From Truepera sp. (lineage in GTDB: Bacteria; Deinococcota; Deinococci; Deinococcales; Trueperaceae): a stretch of 64,000 bases of DNA. Positions 44,268-52,604 of this stretch are shown here, in pieces. The notes under the pieces are model-generated. The model was not told where the DNA came from and ran no database searches. It saw nothing but the letters and a program-made list of their open reading frames with translations. The translations under genes were made by a program, and so were the position numbers. The DNA is taken from contig JAVSMU010000001.1 of NCBI GenBank assembly GCA_032027045.1, positions 216,122 through 280,121 of the forward strand, given 5' to 3'. Numbering within the stretch: the stretch's first letter is position 1; each line of letters opens with the position of its first letter.

Positions 44268-45851
44268 ATGCTGTTGACCACGCTCGGCGGGCTCGCGCTC
44301 TTCCTCATGGGCATCTACCGCATCTCGGGTGCCCTGCAGGAGATGCTTGGTCCGGCCTCCAGGCGCTGGATGGCCTTCGCCACCCGTTCGCCCTTCATGG
44401 CGATGCTCACCGGTACGGGCGTGGCCGCCGCAACCCAGAGCGGGACGGCCACCTCCGTTACCGTTCTCAGCCTCGTCGGCGGGGGTCTGGTGGCCATCCG
44501 CGAGGGGATCGCGCTACTCCTGGGCGCCAAGCTCGGCGCCACCCTTGCCATCCAGCTCGCCGCCTTCCACCTCTCCGATTACGCCCTGCCCATGGTCGGC
44601 GTCGGTTACGTGCTGTCATTGTGGCGCCGCGGCCACGCGGTCGGCGACTTCATCCTTGGCGCCGGCATGCTGTTCTTCGGCCTCGAGCTCACCGTCCAGT
44701 CGGTGTCGGCGCTGAGTGGCAGCGAGATCTTCAACCTGCTTGTCGCTGCAGCCGAGCAACAACCGCTCGCCGTGCTCACGTTGGGCGTGGCGCTTGGCGC
44801 GGTCCTCTCGAGCTCCAACGCGGCCACGGCCGTGGCGCTCGGCCTGTACGTCGCCAACACCGTTTCGCTCGAGACGGCCTTGGCGCTGGTGGTAGGCGGC
44901 AACGCCGGGGCGTCGGTCATGCCGCTCATGGTCTCGCGCACCTTCGACGCCAACGCGCAACGCGCCGCCCTGATGCAGATGCTGGTGACCGCCTTCGGCG
45001 CCGTTACCGTCGTGGTGTTCCTCGCGCCGGCCGCCTCGGTGTTGCAGGCGCTGGGCGGCGGCGCCGCGCGTGAGGTGGCGAACGCCCACACGCTCTTCAA
45101 CCTCGCCATCACCCTGGTGGGCACGCTGTTCGTCGGGCTACTGGCGCCCCTGAGCGCCAGGCTGGTGCCGGAGGCCGAGGACGACGCCGCGCCCAAGTAC
45201 CTGCGCCCCGAGGCCATATCGGACCCCGGCCTGGGCTTGGCTCTCGCACTCAGGGAGACGGTGCGGATCAGCGACCAGGTCGGCGTCATGACGGAGAGAG
45301 CGGTCGCGTTCCTGAGGACGGGTCGGTGGGACCCGGGACGCATCGCCGCAAGGGAGATCAAGGTCGACCGCCTGACGCACCAGGTGGTCGATTACGTGGC
45401 GCGGATCAGGCGCGCCAACGGCGAGGATCCGATCTCGGAACGCCTGCTCCTCACCGCGACCGAACTGGAGCACATGGGCGATCAGATCAGGCGCCTGGGC
45501 CGGCGCGAGGAGAAGCTGCGTACCGAGGGGGTGGAGTTCAGCAAGACGGGCCGCGCCGAGCTTACCAGCACGGGTGAGCGCGTGCTGGCGAGGATGCGTA
45601 GCGCCTTCACGGCCCTCGCGACCGGCGACGCGGCCATGGCCAAGGGCGTCGTGGCCGGCCGCCAGGAGTTGGAGGAGTTGGTCGGGCGCATGCGCGTTGC
45701 CCATCTAGCCAGGTTGGAGGCGCAGTTGCCGGAATCACGCGCCTCCAGCTCGCATCACCTAGAAGTCCTGACGCTACTGCGTGACCTCGACGCGAGCGTG
45801 ACCCGCGTGGCCGGCTGGGCAGCGGAGATCGAGGCGCGCTCGAGGCGCTAG
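44268..45851 (+). CDS. Na/Pi cotransporter-like protein with PhoU-like tail
   Basis: The first 320 residues form two inverted blocks of helices typical of Na/Pi cotransporters (GGLALFLMGIYRISGALQEM, TGTGVAAATQSGTATSVTVL and, in the second block, ALGAVLSSSNAATAVALGLY; the TQS and SSN motifs are the paired QSS-like elements). Residues 330-527 are an alpha-helical PhoU-like domain that often regulates such transporters. The start follows ACGGAGCG. It probably moves phosphate with sodium; direction cannot be inferred. Confidence 0.82.
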   Translation: MLLTTLGGLALFLMGIYRISGALQEMLGPASRRWMAFATRSPFMAMLTGTGVAAATQSGTATSVTVLSLVGGGLVAIREGIALLLGAKLGATLAIQLAAFHLSDYALPMVGVGYVLSLWRRGHAVGDFILGAGMLFFGLELTVQSVSALSGSEIFNLLVAAAEQQPLAVLTLGVALGAVLSSSNAATAVALGLYVANTVSLETALALVVGGNAGASVMPLMVSRTFDANAQRAALMQMLVTAFGAVTVVVFLAPAASVLQALGGGAAREVANAHTLFNLAITLVGTLFVGLLAPLSARLVPEAEDDAAPKYLRPEAISDPGLGLALALRETVRISDQVGVMTERAVAFLRTGRWDPGRIAAREIKVDRLTHQVVDYVARIRRANGEDPISERLLLTATELEHMGDQIRRLGRREEKLRTEGVEFSKTGRAELTSTGERVLARMRSAFTALATGDAAMAKGVVAGRQELEELVGRMRVAHLARLEAQLPESRASSSHHLEVLTLLRDLDASVTRVAGWAAEIEARSRR

Positions 45852-45977
45852 ACACAGGGTTCCCTTGGCTCATGCCGCGCGACGGGGGGCCGGCGGGGGA
45901 AGACCGGGTGAACGTGCGCCTTTTCGGGCACTGCGCGCCGCCTGGAAAAGGGCTACGTTGGGGCGAGGAGGACGACC

Positions 45978-46244
45978 ATGATGCACACTCTCACTCTGGC
46001 TCCAGAGGTGAGGCGGAACGCGGGCCCAAGCGCGGCGTGGGCCAGTGACCGTTCGCTGAGGGCCGTTACGAAACTCCCGGACACGGCGGAGATCGAGAGC
46101 GACCTCGACGACGCCTTGGACGACTCGTTCCCGGCTTCGGATCCGCCCTCCCAGACCCAGCCGCACCCGAAGCGCTGGTTGCCGAACGGCAAGGCGCCGG
46201 CGGCTGATGCCGGTGAGGCGTCGATCGAGGACCCGCAGCAGTGA
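45978..46244 (+). CDS. Small acidic protein with DSFPASDPPS motif
   Basis: A GAGGAGGACGACC leader precedes the first of two ATGs. The 88-residue protein has no signal or helix and contains DDALDDSFPASDPPS near residues 43-57. That motif recurs in many short proteins of unknown function across proteobacteria and other phyla. I cannot assign a role. Confidence 0.6.
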   Translation: MMHTLTLAPEVRRNAGPSAAWASDRSLRAVTKLPDTAEIESDLDDALDDSFPASDPPSQTQPHPKRWLPNGKAPAADAGEASIEDPQQ

Positions 46245-46428
46245 CAGGGGCCCGACCTCGACTCCACATTGGAGGCCAGGTCAACCTCGCTGGCAAGGGT
46301 GCCTGGCCAAGCCCGCGTGCGGCCTTTCGGGTTGACGCGCGTGGTTCCCTGACCGGGCCCGCCCCCGAGTAAGGTTCGCGGCGGCCGAACGAGGTCGCCG
46401 CGCTTCGTCATGCGGGCGGAAGGTTTGG

Positions 46429-46448
46429 ATACCCCCGGCGGGTATAGT
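46429..46448 (+). promoter_or_regulatory. CsoR/CstR-like operator overlapping a -10 box
   Basis: ATACCC (46429-46434) and GGGTAT (46440-46445) form an inverted repeat with a 5-base spacer, and TATAGT (46443-46448) overlaps the right arm as a -10 box. The shape resembles operators of CsoR/CstR-type repressors that sense Cu(I) or reactive sulfur. No such repressor gene is in the window. A leader of about 110 bases precedes the DUF302 gene. Confidence 0.5.
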
Positions 46449-46565
46449 GCGCTAGAGGAACGAGGCGTTCGCGCTTTGCAGCAAGGCGAGGAAGCTCGGT
46501 CATTTCGTCCGGGCAACCGGCCTGCGCGGGGCGCCCGAGACGCAGCGCCCGTAGGGAGTAGTGAC

Positions 46566-46979
46566 ATGAACGATCTTGGGATGACTACGAAGGTGGACGC
46601 CCCGTTCGGCGTGGCCAAGCAGAGGGTCACCGAGGCCCTCAAGGCCGAGGGCTTCGGAGTCCTCACGGTCATCGACGTGACGGCGACGCTCGCGCAGAAG
46701 CTGGGTGAGAACATCGAGCCCTACGAGATCCTGGGCGCCTGCAACCCCACGCTGGCGCACCAGGCGCTCGAAGCCCACCGTGGCATCGGCCTGCTGTTGC
46801 CCTGCAACGTCGTGCTGAGGGAAGTCGACGGCGCCGTAGAAGTGAGTGTCGTGAACCCGGAGGCCATGTTCAGCGTCGTCCCCGCCGAGCTCCAAGCGGA
46901 ACTTGGCCCAGTGGTGCAAGACGCGCGGGACCGCCTAGGACGGGTCGTGGCCGCATTGGGCGCCCTGGAGCCCGCTTAG
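46566..46979 (+). CDS. DUF302-family protein
   Basis: The ATG at 46566 has GGGAGTAG upstream; the frame extends further 5' but that part reads as leader. The 137-residue protein matches DUF302: APFGVAKQRVTEALKAEGFGVLTVIDV near the start, then YEILGACNPTLAHQAL and IGLLLPCNVVLREVDG, including the two conserved cysteines. The family is cytosolic and of unknown function, frequently linked to sulfur or metal metabolism, which fits the operator found upstream. Confidence 0.75.
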   Translation: MNDLGMTTKVDAPFGVAKQRVTEALKAEGFGVLTVIDVTATLAQKLGENIEPYEILGACNPTLAHQALEAHRGIGLLLPCNVVLREVDGAVEVSVVNPEAMFSVVPAELQAELGPVVQDARDRLGRVVAALGALEPA

Positions 46980-47044
46980 GGAGTTTCCCCCCGCCGATTG
47001 CGAGGCTCGAGTGGTAGTCATGGCGACGGCGCCACTCGCTCCGG

Positions 47045-47136
47045 CTCATCTCCCCCGCATGCGCGGATCGAGCGCGAGTTCGGCTTGCTTGGGCGCCTAC
47101 GGCGCCTCATCTCCCCCGCATGCGCGGATCGAGCGC
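47045..47136. repeat. 32-bp direct repeat duplicating the 3' end of dppC
   Basis: Exact 32-bp copies occur at 47045-47076 and 47105-47136, 60 bp apart. The second contains the last codons and stop of dppC; the first, outside the gene, would encode the same DPRMRGR ending in the same frame. Confidence 0.85.
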
Positions 47137-47997
47137 GTCACGAAGGATATCGCCCAGGAAGTTGAAGGCGAGCACGACTATGGCGATGGCGACGCCCGGG
47201 AAGACGCTGATCCACCAGGCCGTCGTCAGGTAGCTCTGGCCGTCGGCGATCATCTGGCCCCACGAGGGCGTGGGCGGCTGCACGCCCAGGCCCAGGAACG
47301 ATAGCGTCGCCTCGCCCACGATGGCGCCACCCACGCCTATCGAATAGACGACGATGAGGCTCGGCATCACGGCGGGGAGGACGTGCATGACTATCACGCG
47401 GGCGTTCCGGGCCCCCAGTGCCCTCGCGCCCTCCACGTACTCGCCGTTCCTCACCTTCAACGTTTCTCCCCGCACCAGCCGCGCCACCCCCGACCAGCCC
47501 ACGATCCCCAGCGCGATGTAGGCCGTAACCAACCCGGGGCCGATGGTCACCGAGAGGACTATCAGGAGTAGCAGGCTCGGGAACGCCTGGAGCACCTCGA
47601 TGAGCCGGGACACCAGGGTGTCCACCAGCCCCCCGAAGTAGCCGGCGGTGAGCCCGAAGGCGATGCCGAAGACGAGGGAGAGGAGCTGCGACCCGAACCC
47701 CACGGCGAGGCTCACGCGAGCGCCGTAGATGAGGCGCGAGAGGACGTCGCGGCCGGCGCGATCGGTGCCGAGCAGGTGCTCAGCGCTTGGCGCCACGGCG
47801 CGGAAGCCGGTGGCGCGGTCCGGGCGGGCCGGGTCGCTGGGGGCGATCTGCGGCGCGAAGATCGCGACCAGGATGAGCGCCACTATCACCCCGGCGGCGA
47901 TCAGGGCGCCGGGGTCGCGGCGGATCTGCCGCCACGCTATGCCCCAGGAGGAGAGCGCGCGCGTCTCCAGAGCGTCGTTGGTCAAGGCGCCGTCCAC
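47107..47997 (-). CDS. dppC: Dipeptide/oligopeptide importer permease, DppC type
   Basis: The GTG start overlaps the dppB stop by one base. The 296-residue permease has the N-terminal helix with RQIRRDPGALIAAGVIVALIL, HLLGTDRAGRDVLSRLIYGARVSL, the coupling loop EYVEGARALGARNARVIVMHVLP and the usual DALDPRMRGR terminus. It works with DppB. The import ATPases DppD/F are absent, so they must be encoded elsewhere. A copy of its last bases is repeated just downstream. Confidence 0.87.
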   Translation of the reverse strand: MDGALTNDALETRALSSWGIAWRQIRRDPGALIAAGVIVALILVAIFAPQIAPSDPARPDRATGFRAVAPSAEHLLGTDRAGRDVLSRLIYGARVSLAVGFGSQLLSLVFGIAFGLTAGYFGGLVDTLVSRLIEVLQAFPSLLLLIVLSVTIGPGLVTAYIALGIVGWSGVARLVRGETLKVRNGEYVEGARALGARNARVIVMHVLPAVMPSLIVVYSIGVGGAIVGEATLSFLGLGVQPPTPSWGQMIADGQSYLTTAWWISVFPGVAIAIVVLAFNFLGDILRDALDPRMRGR

Positions 47998-48923
47998 TAG
48001 TCGTACCTGATCCGCGGGTCGATTACCCCGTAAAGGATGTCGACGAGCAGGTTGGCGGCGATGTAGAGCGTGGCCGTGTAGATGACTAGCGGGATCATGA
48101 CCGGAAGGTCGCGATTGAGGAGTGAGGTCAGGCCGTAACGGCCGAGCCCCGGGATGTTGAAGACGTACTCCGTCAAGAACGCCCCGTCGATGAACGAGGC
48201 CAGGTCGAGGCCGACGACCGTGACCACGGGCACCGCGATGTTCCGCGCCGCGTGCTTGAAGGTGACTGTCCTCTCGGAGAGGCCCTTCGCCCTGGCGGTC
48301 CGGACGTAGTCCTGCCGGATGACCTCGAGCATCGCCGAGCGCGTGATGCGCGCGATGAAGGCCGACGCGCGCGTGCCCAGCACGAACGCCGGGAGCCAGT
48401 AGTAGGTGAGGCTGCCGTCGCCGATGCCGGTCTGCGGCAACCACCTCAGCTTGAAGACGACCAACAAGATGGCGATGAGCGCGTACCAGAACACGGGCAC
48501 GCTGATACCGGTGAGGGTGATGAACATGAGGACCCGGTCCGGCAGGCGGTTCTGGTAAAGCGCGGCCACCATGCCCACGAGGACGCCCGTCGTGGTCGAG
48601 AACGCCATCGCCAGCAGGGCGAGTTTCAGGGTGACGGGGAAGCGGTTTCGCATCTCGTCTATCACGCGCTCACGGGTGATGACGGAGCGGCCGAGGTCAC
48701 CCCTCACTATGTTGCTCATGATCCGCAGATATTGCTGCACGGGCGGGTCGTTCAGTCCCAAGCGGGTGCGCAGCTCCTGCACCGCCTCGGGACTGGCGCG
48801 CTGGCCGAGGAGCTTCTGTGCTGGGTCGCCCGGCACCAAGATCATCATGATGAACGTGAGCAGGCTTACCCCGAACAGCACGGGGATGGCTTGGAAGAGG
48901 CGCTTCGTTACGTATACGAGCAC
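47997..48923 (-). CDS. dppB: Dipeptide/oligopeptide importer permease, DppB type
   Basis: The 308-residue permease begins at GTG and has DppB features: RLFQAIPVLFGVSLLTFIMM, MILVPGDPAQ at the first helix end, the loop DYVRTARAKGLSERTVTFKHAARN and GAFLTEYVFNIPGLGRY. It pairs with DppC. About 95 bases separate it from the upstream binding-protein gene, including a strong hairpin. Confidence 0.87.
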   Translation of the reverse strand: MLVYVTKRLFQAIPVLFGVSLLTFIMMILVPGDPAQKLLGQRASPEAVQELRTRLGLNDPPVQQYLRIMSNIVRGDLGRSVITRERVIDEMRNRFPVTLKLALLAMAFSTTTGVLVGMVAALYQNRLPDRVLMFITLTGISVPVFWYALIAILLVVFKLRWLPQTGIGDGSLTYYWLPAFVLGTRASAFIARITRSAMLEVIRQDYVRTARAKGLSERTVTFKHAARNIAVPVVTVVGLDLASFIDGAFLTEYVFNIPGLGRYGLTSLLNRDLPVMIPLVIYTATLYIAANLLVDILYGVIDPRIRYD

Positions 48924-48968
48924 TGGAAGATATGCCTGCGGGTGGCCTTCATGCGTCAGGAGTGGAAA

Positions 48969-49000
48969 GCGGGGCGGGGCCCGTCAGGACCCCGCCCCGC
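48969..49000 (-). promoter_or_regulatory. Intercistronic hairpin between the binding protein and dppB
   Basis: GCGGGGCGGGG (48969-48979) pairs exactly with CCCCGCCCCGC (48990-49000) around ten bases. It follows the binding-protein stop (49019) in the transcript and could lower expression of the permeases relative to the binding protein. Confidence 0.6.
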
Positions 49001-49018
49001 GGCCACGCATGGGCTAGC

Positions 49019-50572
49019 TCAAGGGAGCTCGACAAGCGTGAACTTGTCGGCGTTGAAGATGGGGTGATTGAGGACCCCCGTCACACCGGGCCGCACCACC
49101 GTGTAAGACACGGGGTAGCGGATGTACACGACCGGCACGTCGCCCACGATCAGGCGCTGGGCTTCCTTGTAGAGCGGCACGCGGTCGGCGAGGTTGGCCT
49201 TGGTGGCCGCCTCGGCGAGGAGCTCGGCTACCTTGGCGTTCGAGTAGCCGTAGCGGTTCGCGCCGCTAGCGACGTAGAGCGGGTGGAGGAAGTTGTAGGC
49301 GTCGGCGTAATCGGCGAACCAGGAGAGGTAGAAGGCCGGGGCGCGGCCGTTGATGGCGCCGTCTATCAGGGTCCCGAAGTCGACCTGATTGATGGTCGCA
49401 TTGATGCCGACCTCACTCAGGAAGAACTGGATCAGTTCGTTGACGGCAACGGTCGTCTCGGAGCGCGTGGACCAGATCTCCATGTCGAAGCCGTTCGGGT
49501 AGCCCGCCTCCGCGAGTAGCGCCTTGGCGCCCTCGGGGTCGTACGGGATGGGTTCGATCGTCGGGTCGTAGCCGGCAAGCCCGGGCGGGATGGGGGCGTT
49601 GGCGAGCTGGTCGGTGCCGTTGTAGGGGCCGTCGATGATGGCCTGGCGATCGATGGCCATGGCCACGGCGCGGCGCACCCGCACGTCCTTGAAGACGTCG
49701 ATGCGCTGATTGAGCGCGAAGTAGTAGACGGCCAGCTCGGCGGTCGACTCGATCTGGTCGGCGAACTTCGGGTCATTGATGATCTCCTGGAAGTTGGCCG
49801 AGGGGATGCTCGTGACGTCGAGGTTCCCGGCAAGGTACTCGTTCCAGGCGATAAGCGGGTCGGTGATGATCCGGTAGCTCACGCCATCGATCTTGGCGCG
49901 GCCCGCGAAGTAGTCCTCGAAGGCTGCCAGGTCCAGGCTCGAATCTCGCAGCCGTGCGGCCAGCTTGAAGGGACCCGTGCCCACGGGGTTGCTCGACATG
50001 TCCTCGCCGGCCGCCAGCTTGCCGGCCACTGCCTCGGGCACGATGGCCGCCGCGGGCATGGCGAGGTGGAAGAGGAACATGGCGTAAGGCGCGTCGAGCG
50101 TGATGCGCACGGTGTTGTCGTCCACGACCTCTATGCCGCTGACGTGGTCGGCCTCGCCGTCCACGAACGCTTGCGTGCCACTGATCTTGGCATCTTCGAA
50201 CACCCAGGTCAGGGGGCTGGCCGTGTCGGGATCGAGCACTCGCTCGAACGAATACTTGACGTCGCTGGCGTGCAACAGGCTGCCATCGTGGAACTTGACG
50301 CCCTTATGCAGCGTGAAGGTGAATACGGTGGCGTCGTCGTTGACGTCGACGGTTTCGGCGAGGTCCGGCACCACGTCGGTACTCGAGAAGTCGTAGCGCA
50401 TGAGGCCGTCGTAGAGCTTGGCCACCATGGCGCCCGTCTGCACGCCGGAAGCGAAGGCGGGGTCGAGGGTCTCCCAGTCTTCGCTCGTCGAAAGATGTAG
50501 CGTTCCTTGAGCCCCGGCAAGAGCCCAGACGCTCATGAGAAGCGCGAGAACCAGCACGAACGGACGTCTCAC
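49019..50572 (-). CDS. dppA: Peptide ABC importer binding protein
   Basis: The 517-residue SBP_bac_5 protein begins at GTG with a Sec signal (FVLVLALLMSVWALAGAQ). Family features include LHLSTSEDWETLDPAFASG, NDDATVFTFTLHKGVKFHDG, SNPVGTGPFKL and the VRRAVAMAIDRQAII segment. It should deliver di- or oligopeptides, or a peptide-like compound, to DppBC; ligand specificity is not evident. It diverges from the GntR regulator across about 140 bases that contain the regulator's palindrome. Confidence 0.85.
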   Translation of the reverse strand: MRRPFVLVLALLMSVWALAGAQGTLHLSTSEDWETLDPAFASGVQTGAMVAKLYDGLMRYDFSSTDVVPDLAETVDVNDDATVFTFTLHKGVKFHDGSLLHASDVKYSFERVLDPDTASPLTWVFEDAKISGTQAFVDGEADHVSGIEVVDDNTVRITLDAPYAMFLFHLAMPAAAIVPEAVAGKLAAGEDMSSNPVGTGPFKLAARLRDSSLDLAAFEDYFAGRAKIDGVSYRIITDPLIAWNEYLAGNLDVTSIPSANFQEIINDPKFADQIESTAELAVYYFALNQRIDVFKDVRVRRAVAMAIDRQAIIDGPYNGTDQLANAPIPPGLAGYDPTIEPIPYDPEGAKALLAEAGYPNGFDMEIWSTRSETTVAVNELIQFFLSEVGINATINQVDFGTLIDGAINGRAPAFYLSWFADYADAYNFLHPLYVASGANRYGYSNAKVAELLAEAATKANLADRVPLYKEAQRLIVGDVPVVYIRYPVSYTVVRPGVTGVLNHPIFNADKFTLVELP

Positions 50573-50676
50573 GTGCCAACCACCAACCTTCCATTAGCTT
50601 TTGTCGCCCAGGACTCTAGCACGTCCGCCTGGGTCGCACTAGGTGGGTCTGGGCGAGGAGCCTGGGGTCCGAAGAG

Positions 50677-50706
50677 TTGACGAGGGGGCGTATACGCGTA
50701 TACGAT
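50677..50706 (+). promoter_or_regulatory. Promoter with overlapping GntR-type operator
   Basis: TTGACG (50677-50682), 18 bases, and TACGAT (50701-50706) form a promoter whose start would fall next to the ATG at 50715. A perfect 16-bp palindrome, CGTATACGCGTATACG (50689-50704), covers the spacer and -10 box. GntR-family proteins often bind such sites, so this is likely the gene's own repressor site, and it could also act on the divergent dpp operon. Confidence 0.65.
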
Positions 50707-50714
50707 TTTGCGAG

Positions 50715-51398
50715 ATGTTCGATGACGCACCGACCACCTCCGATCGCATCGCCGAGCGCCTGCGCGCAGAGATCGCTGCCGGCAACTACGAGGACGGTGA
50801 GCCGCTGAGGCAGGACGAACTAGCCCGGCGATTCGGGGTGAGCAAGATCCCGGTCCGCGAGGCGTTGCAGCAGCTCAAGAGCGAGGGCCTGGTGGCGTTC
50901 CACCAGAACCGCGGTTCGCTCGTGCTGGGAGCCTCGGCCGAGGAGGTAGCCGAGGTGTACGCCATGCGTGCTGCACTGGAGGAACTCGCTCTCACGGGCT
51001 CTATACCGCGCCTCACGGCCGCGGACCTGAGGCGGGCCGAGGCTGCGCTGGAGGACCTAGCCGAGGCGCGCGACCCAAGCGAGTGGCCGCAGCTCAACTG
51101 GGAGTTCCACGCGGCTCTTTACCGGCCGGCCGGCATGCCTACCCTCCTGCGGACTCTGCAGAGCCTCCACCACAGTGTGGCGCGTTACCTGCTCATGTAC
51201 TTGGCGGACGAAGATCACGGCCGGACTTCTCAGGCGCAGCATCGCGAACTGCTCGAGGCGTGCGGCGAACGCGACCTGCGTCGGGCCAAGTCCGTTCTGA
51301 AGCGCCACCTGGCTCAGGCATCCAGGGAGTCACAGGCCTACCTTCGGCAGCGGAACCAAACGAGCGACGAGCCGCGGGCTCGGGAAGGCAGGCCATGA
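50715..51398 (+). CDS. GntR-family transcriptional regulator (FadR-like)
   Basis: This 227-residue protein has an N-terminal winged helix ([51 protein letters not shown] in pieces) with the GntR landmarks [14 protein letters not shown] and [10 protein letters not shown], then an all-helical FadR/FCD-type ligand domain ([42 protein letters not shown]). FCD regulators respond to small organic acids or amino acids. It overlaps the ACC deaminase start as ATGA, so it probably controls that enzyme; the leaderless start is set by the palindromic promoter. Confidence 0.82.
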   Translation: MFDDAPTTSDRIAERLRAEIAAGNYEDGEPLRQDELARRFGVSKIPVREALQQLKSEGLVAFHQNRGSLVLGASAEEVAEVYAMRAALEELALTGSIPRLTAADLRRAEAALEDLAEARDPSEWPQLNWEFHAALYRPAGMPTLLRTLQSLHHSVARYLLMYLADEDHGRTSQAQHRELLEACGERDLRRAKSVLKRHLAQASRESQAYLRQRNQTSDEPRAREGRP

Positions 51399-52429
51399 TG
51401 ACCAGAGGCACGAAGCTGACAGCGAAGTTCGAGCGTTACCCGCTCATGTTCGGTCCGACCCCAATCGAGGAACTGCCGCGCCTGTCGGAAGCGCTTGGGG
51501 GCAAAGTGAAGCTCTACGCCAAACGCGAGGACTGCAACTCGGGGCTCGCGTTCGGGGGCAACAAGGTGAGGAAACTCGAGTTCCTGGTGCCCGAGGCGCT
51601 AGCGCAGGGCGCGGATACGCTGGTGACCATCGGCGGCGTGCAGTCCAACCACACGCGGCAAGTCGCTGCGGTGGCCGCCAAGCTCGGTCTCAAGTGTCAC
51701 CTCGTGCAGGAGAGCTGGGTGCCGTTTCCCGACGCCGTGTACGACCGGGTTGGCAACATACTTCTGTCACGTGTCATGGGGGCCGAGGTCGAGCTGATCG
51801 ACGAGGGGTTCGACATAGGCATCCGCGAGAGCTGGGAGCGGGCGCTCGAGGCGGTGCGCCAACGAGGCGGCAAACCCTACGCCATTCCCGCCGGCGCCTC
51901 GGACCACCCGCTCGGCGGCCTCGGCTTCACGAACTTCGCCGATGAGGTGCGCGAACAGGAAGCCGCGCTCGGTTTCAAGTTCGACTACGTAGTGGTGTGC
52001 AGCGTCACGGGCTCGAGCCAGGCCGGCATGGTGGTCGGGTTCGCGGCGGACGGCCGGGCGCGCAAAGTGATCGGCATAGACGCCTCGGCCACGCCGGAAC
52101 AGACGCACGACCAGATACTGCGCATCGCCAAGGCCACAGCCGAGAAGGTCGAGCTGGGCGAGAGCCTGACGGCGGCCGACGTGATCCTCAACACCGACTA
52201 CGCGTACCCCGCCTACGGTGTTCCCTCCGACGAGACCAACGCTGCCATCCGGCTCGCCGCGCGCACCGAGGGCATGATGACCGACCCCGTCTACGAGGGG
52301 AAGTCGATGCAGGGGTTGATAGACCTCACGCGCAACGGCTTCTTCGAAGACGGCGCGCGCGTCTTGTACGTTCACCTCGGCGGAGTGCCCGCGATCAACG
52401 CGTACAGCTACCTCTACCGCAACGGCTGA
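51395..52429 (+). CDS. acdS: 1-aminocyclopropane-1-carboxylate (ACC) deaminase
   Basis: This PLP enzyme splits ACC to 2-oxobutanoate and ammonia. The 344-residue sequence matches proven ACC deaminases throughout: [22 protein letters not shown] with the PLP lysine at 57 (Lys51 in the Pseudomonas enzyme), [19 protein letters not shown], and [10 protein letters not shown]. Residues separating it from D-cysteine desulfhydrase are kept, with Tyr-Glu in VYEGKSMQG and Leu in VHLGGVPA. The gene overlaps a GntR regulator and precedes a liv-type importer that could supply ACC or other amino acids. Confidence 0.9.
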   Translation: MMTRGTKLTAKFERYPLMFGPTPIEELPRLSEALGGKVKLYAKREDCNSGLAFGGNKVRKLEFLVPEALAQGADTLVTIGGVQSNHTRQVAAVAAKLGLKCHLVQESWVPFPDAVYDRVGNILLSRVMGAEVELIDEGFDIGIRESWERALEAVRQRGGKPYAIPAGASDHPLGGLGFTNFADEVREQEAALGFKFDYVVVCSVTGSSQAGMVVGFAADGRARKVIGIDASATPEQTHDQILRIAKATAEKVELGESLTAADVILNTDYAYPAYGVPSDETNAAIRLAARTEGMMTDPVYEGKSMQGLIDLTRNGFFEDGARVLYVHLGGVPAINAYSYLYRNG

Positions 52430-52466
52430 GGCGACTAAGGCTTGCGTGAAGGGGGCGGCGCGCGCG

Positions 52467-52498
52467 TTGACAACACGGGGCGGCCGTCAAGTTATAGT
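52467..52498 (+). promoter_or_regulatory. Promoter of the second liv operon
   Basis: An exact TTGACA (52467-52472) and TATAGT (52493-52498) are separated by 20 bases, longer than ideal. A leader of about 100 bases ends with GAGAGGAAG before the binding-protein ATG. Confidence 0.5.
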
Positions 52499-52604
52499 GC
52501 GACGACGAATAAAGTATGGTGTCGAGGCGGTGCAATTGGCCCTGTAGACCGAAGGTCCGCCACCTGCGCCACACGACAGCACGTTCGTGGGAGAGGAAGT
52601 AGAT

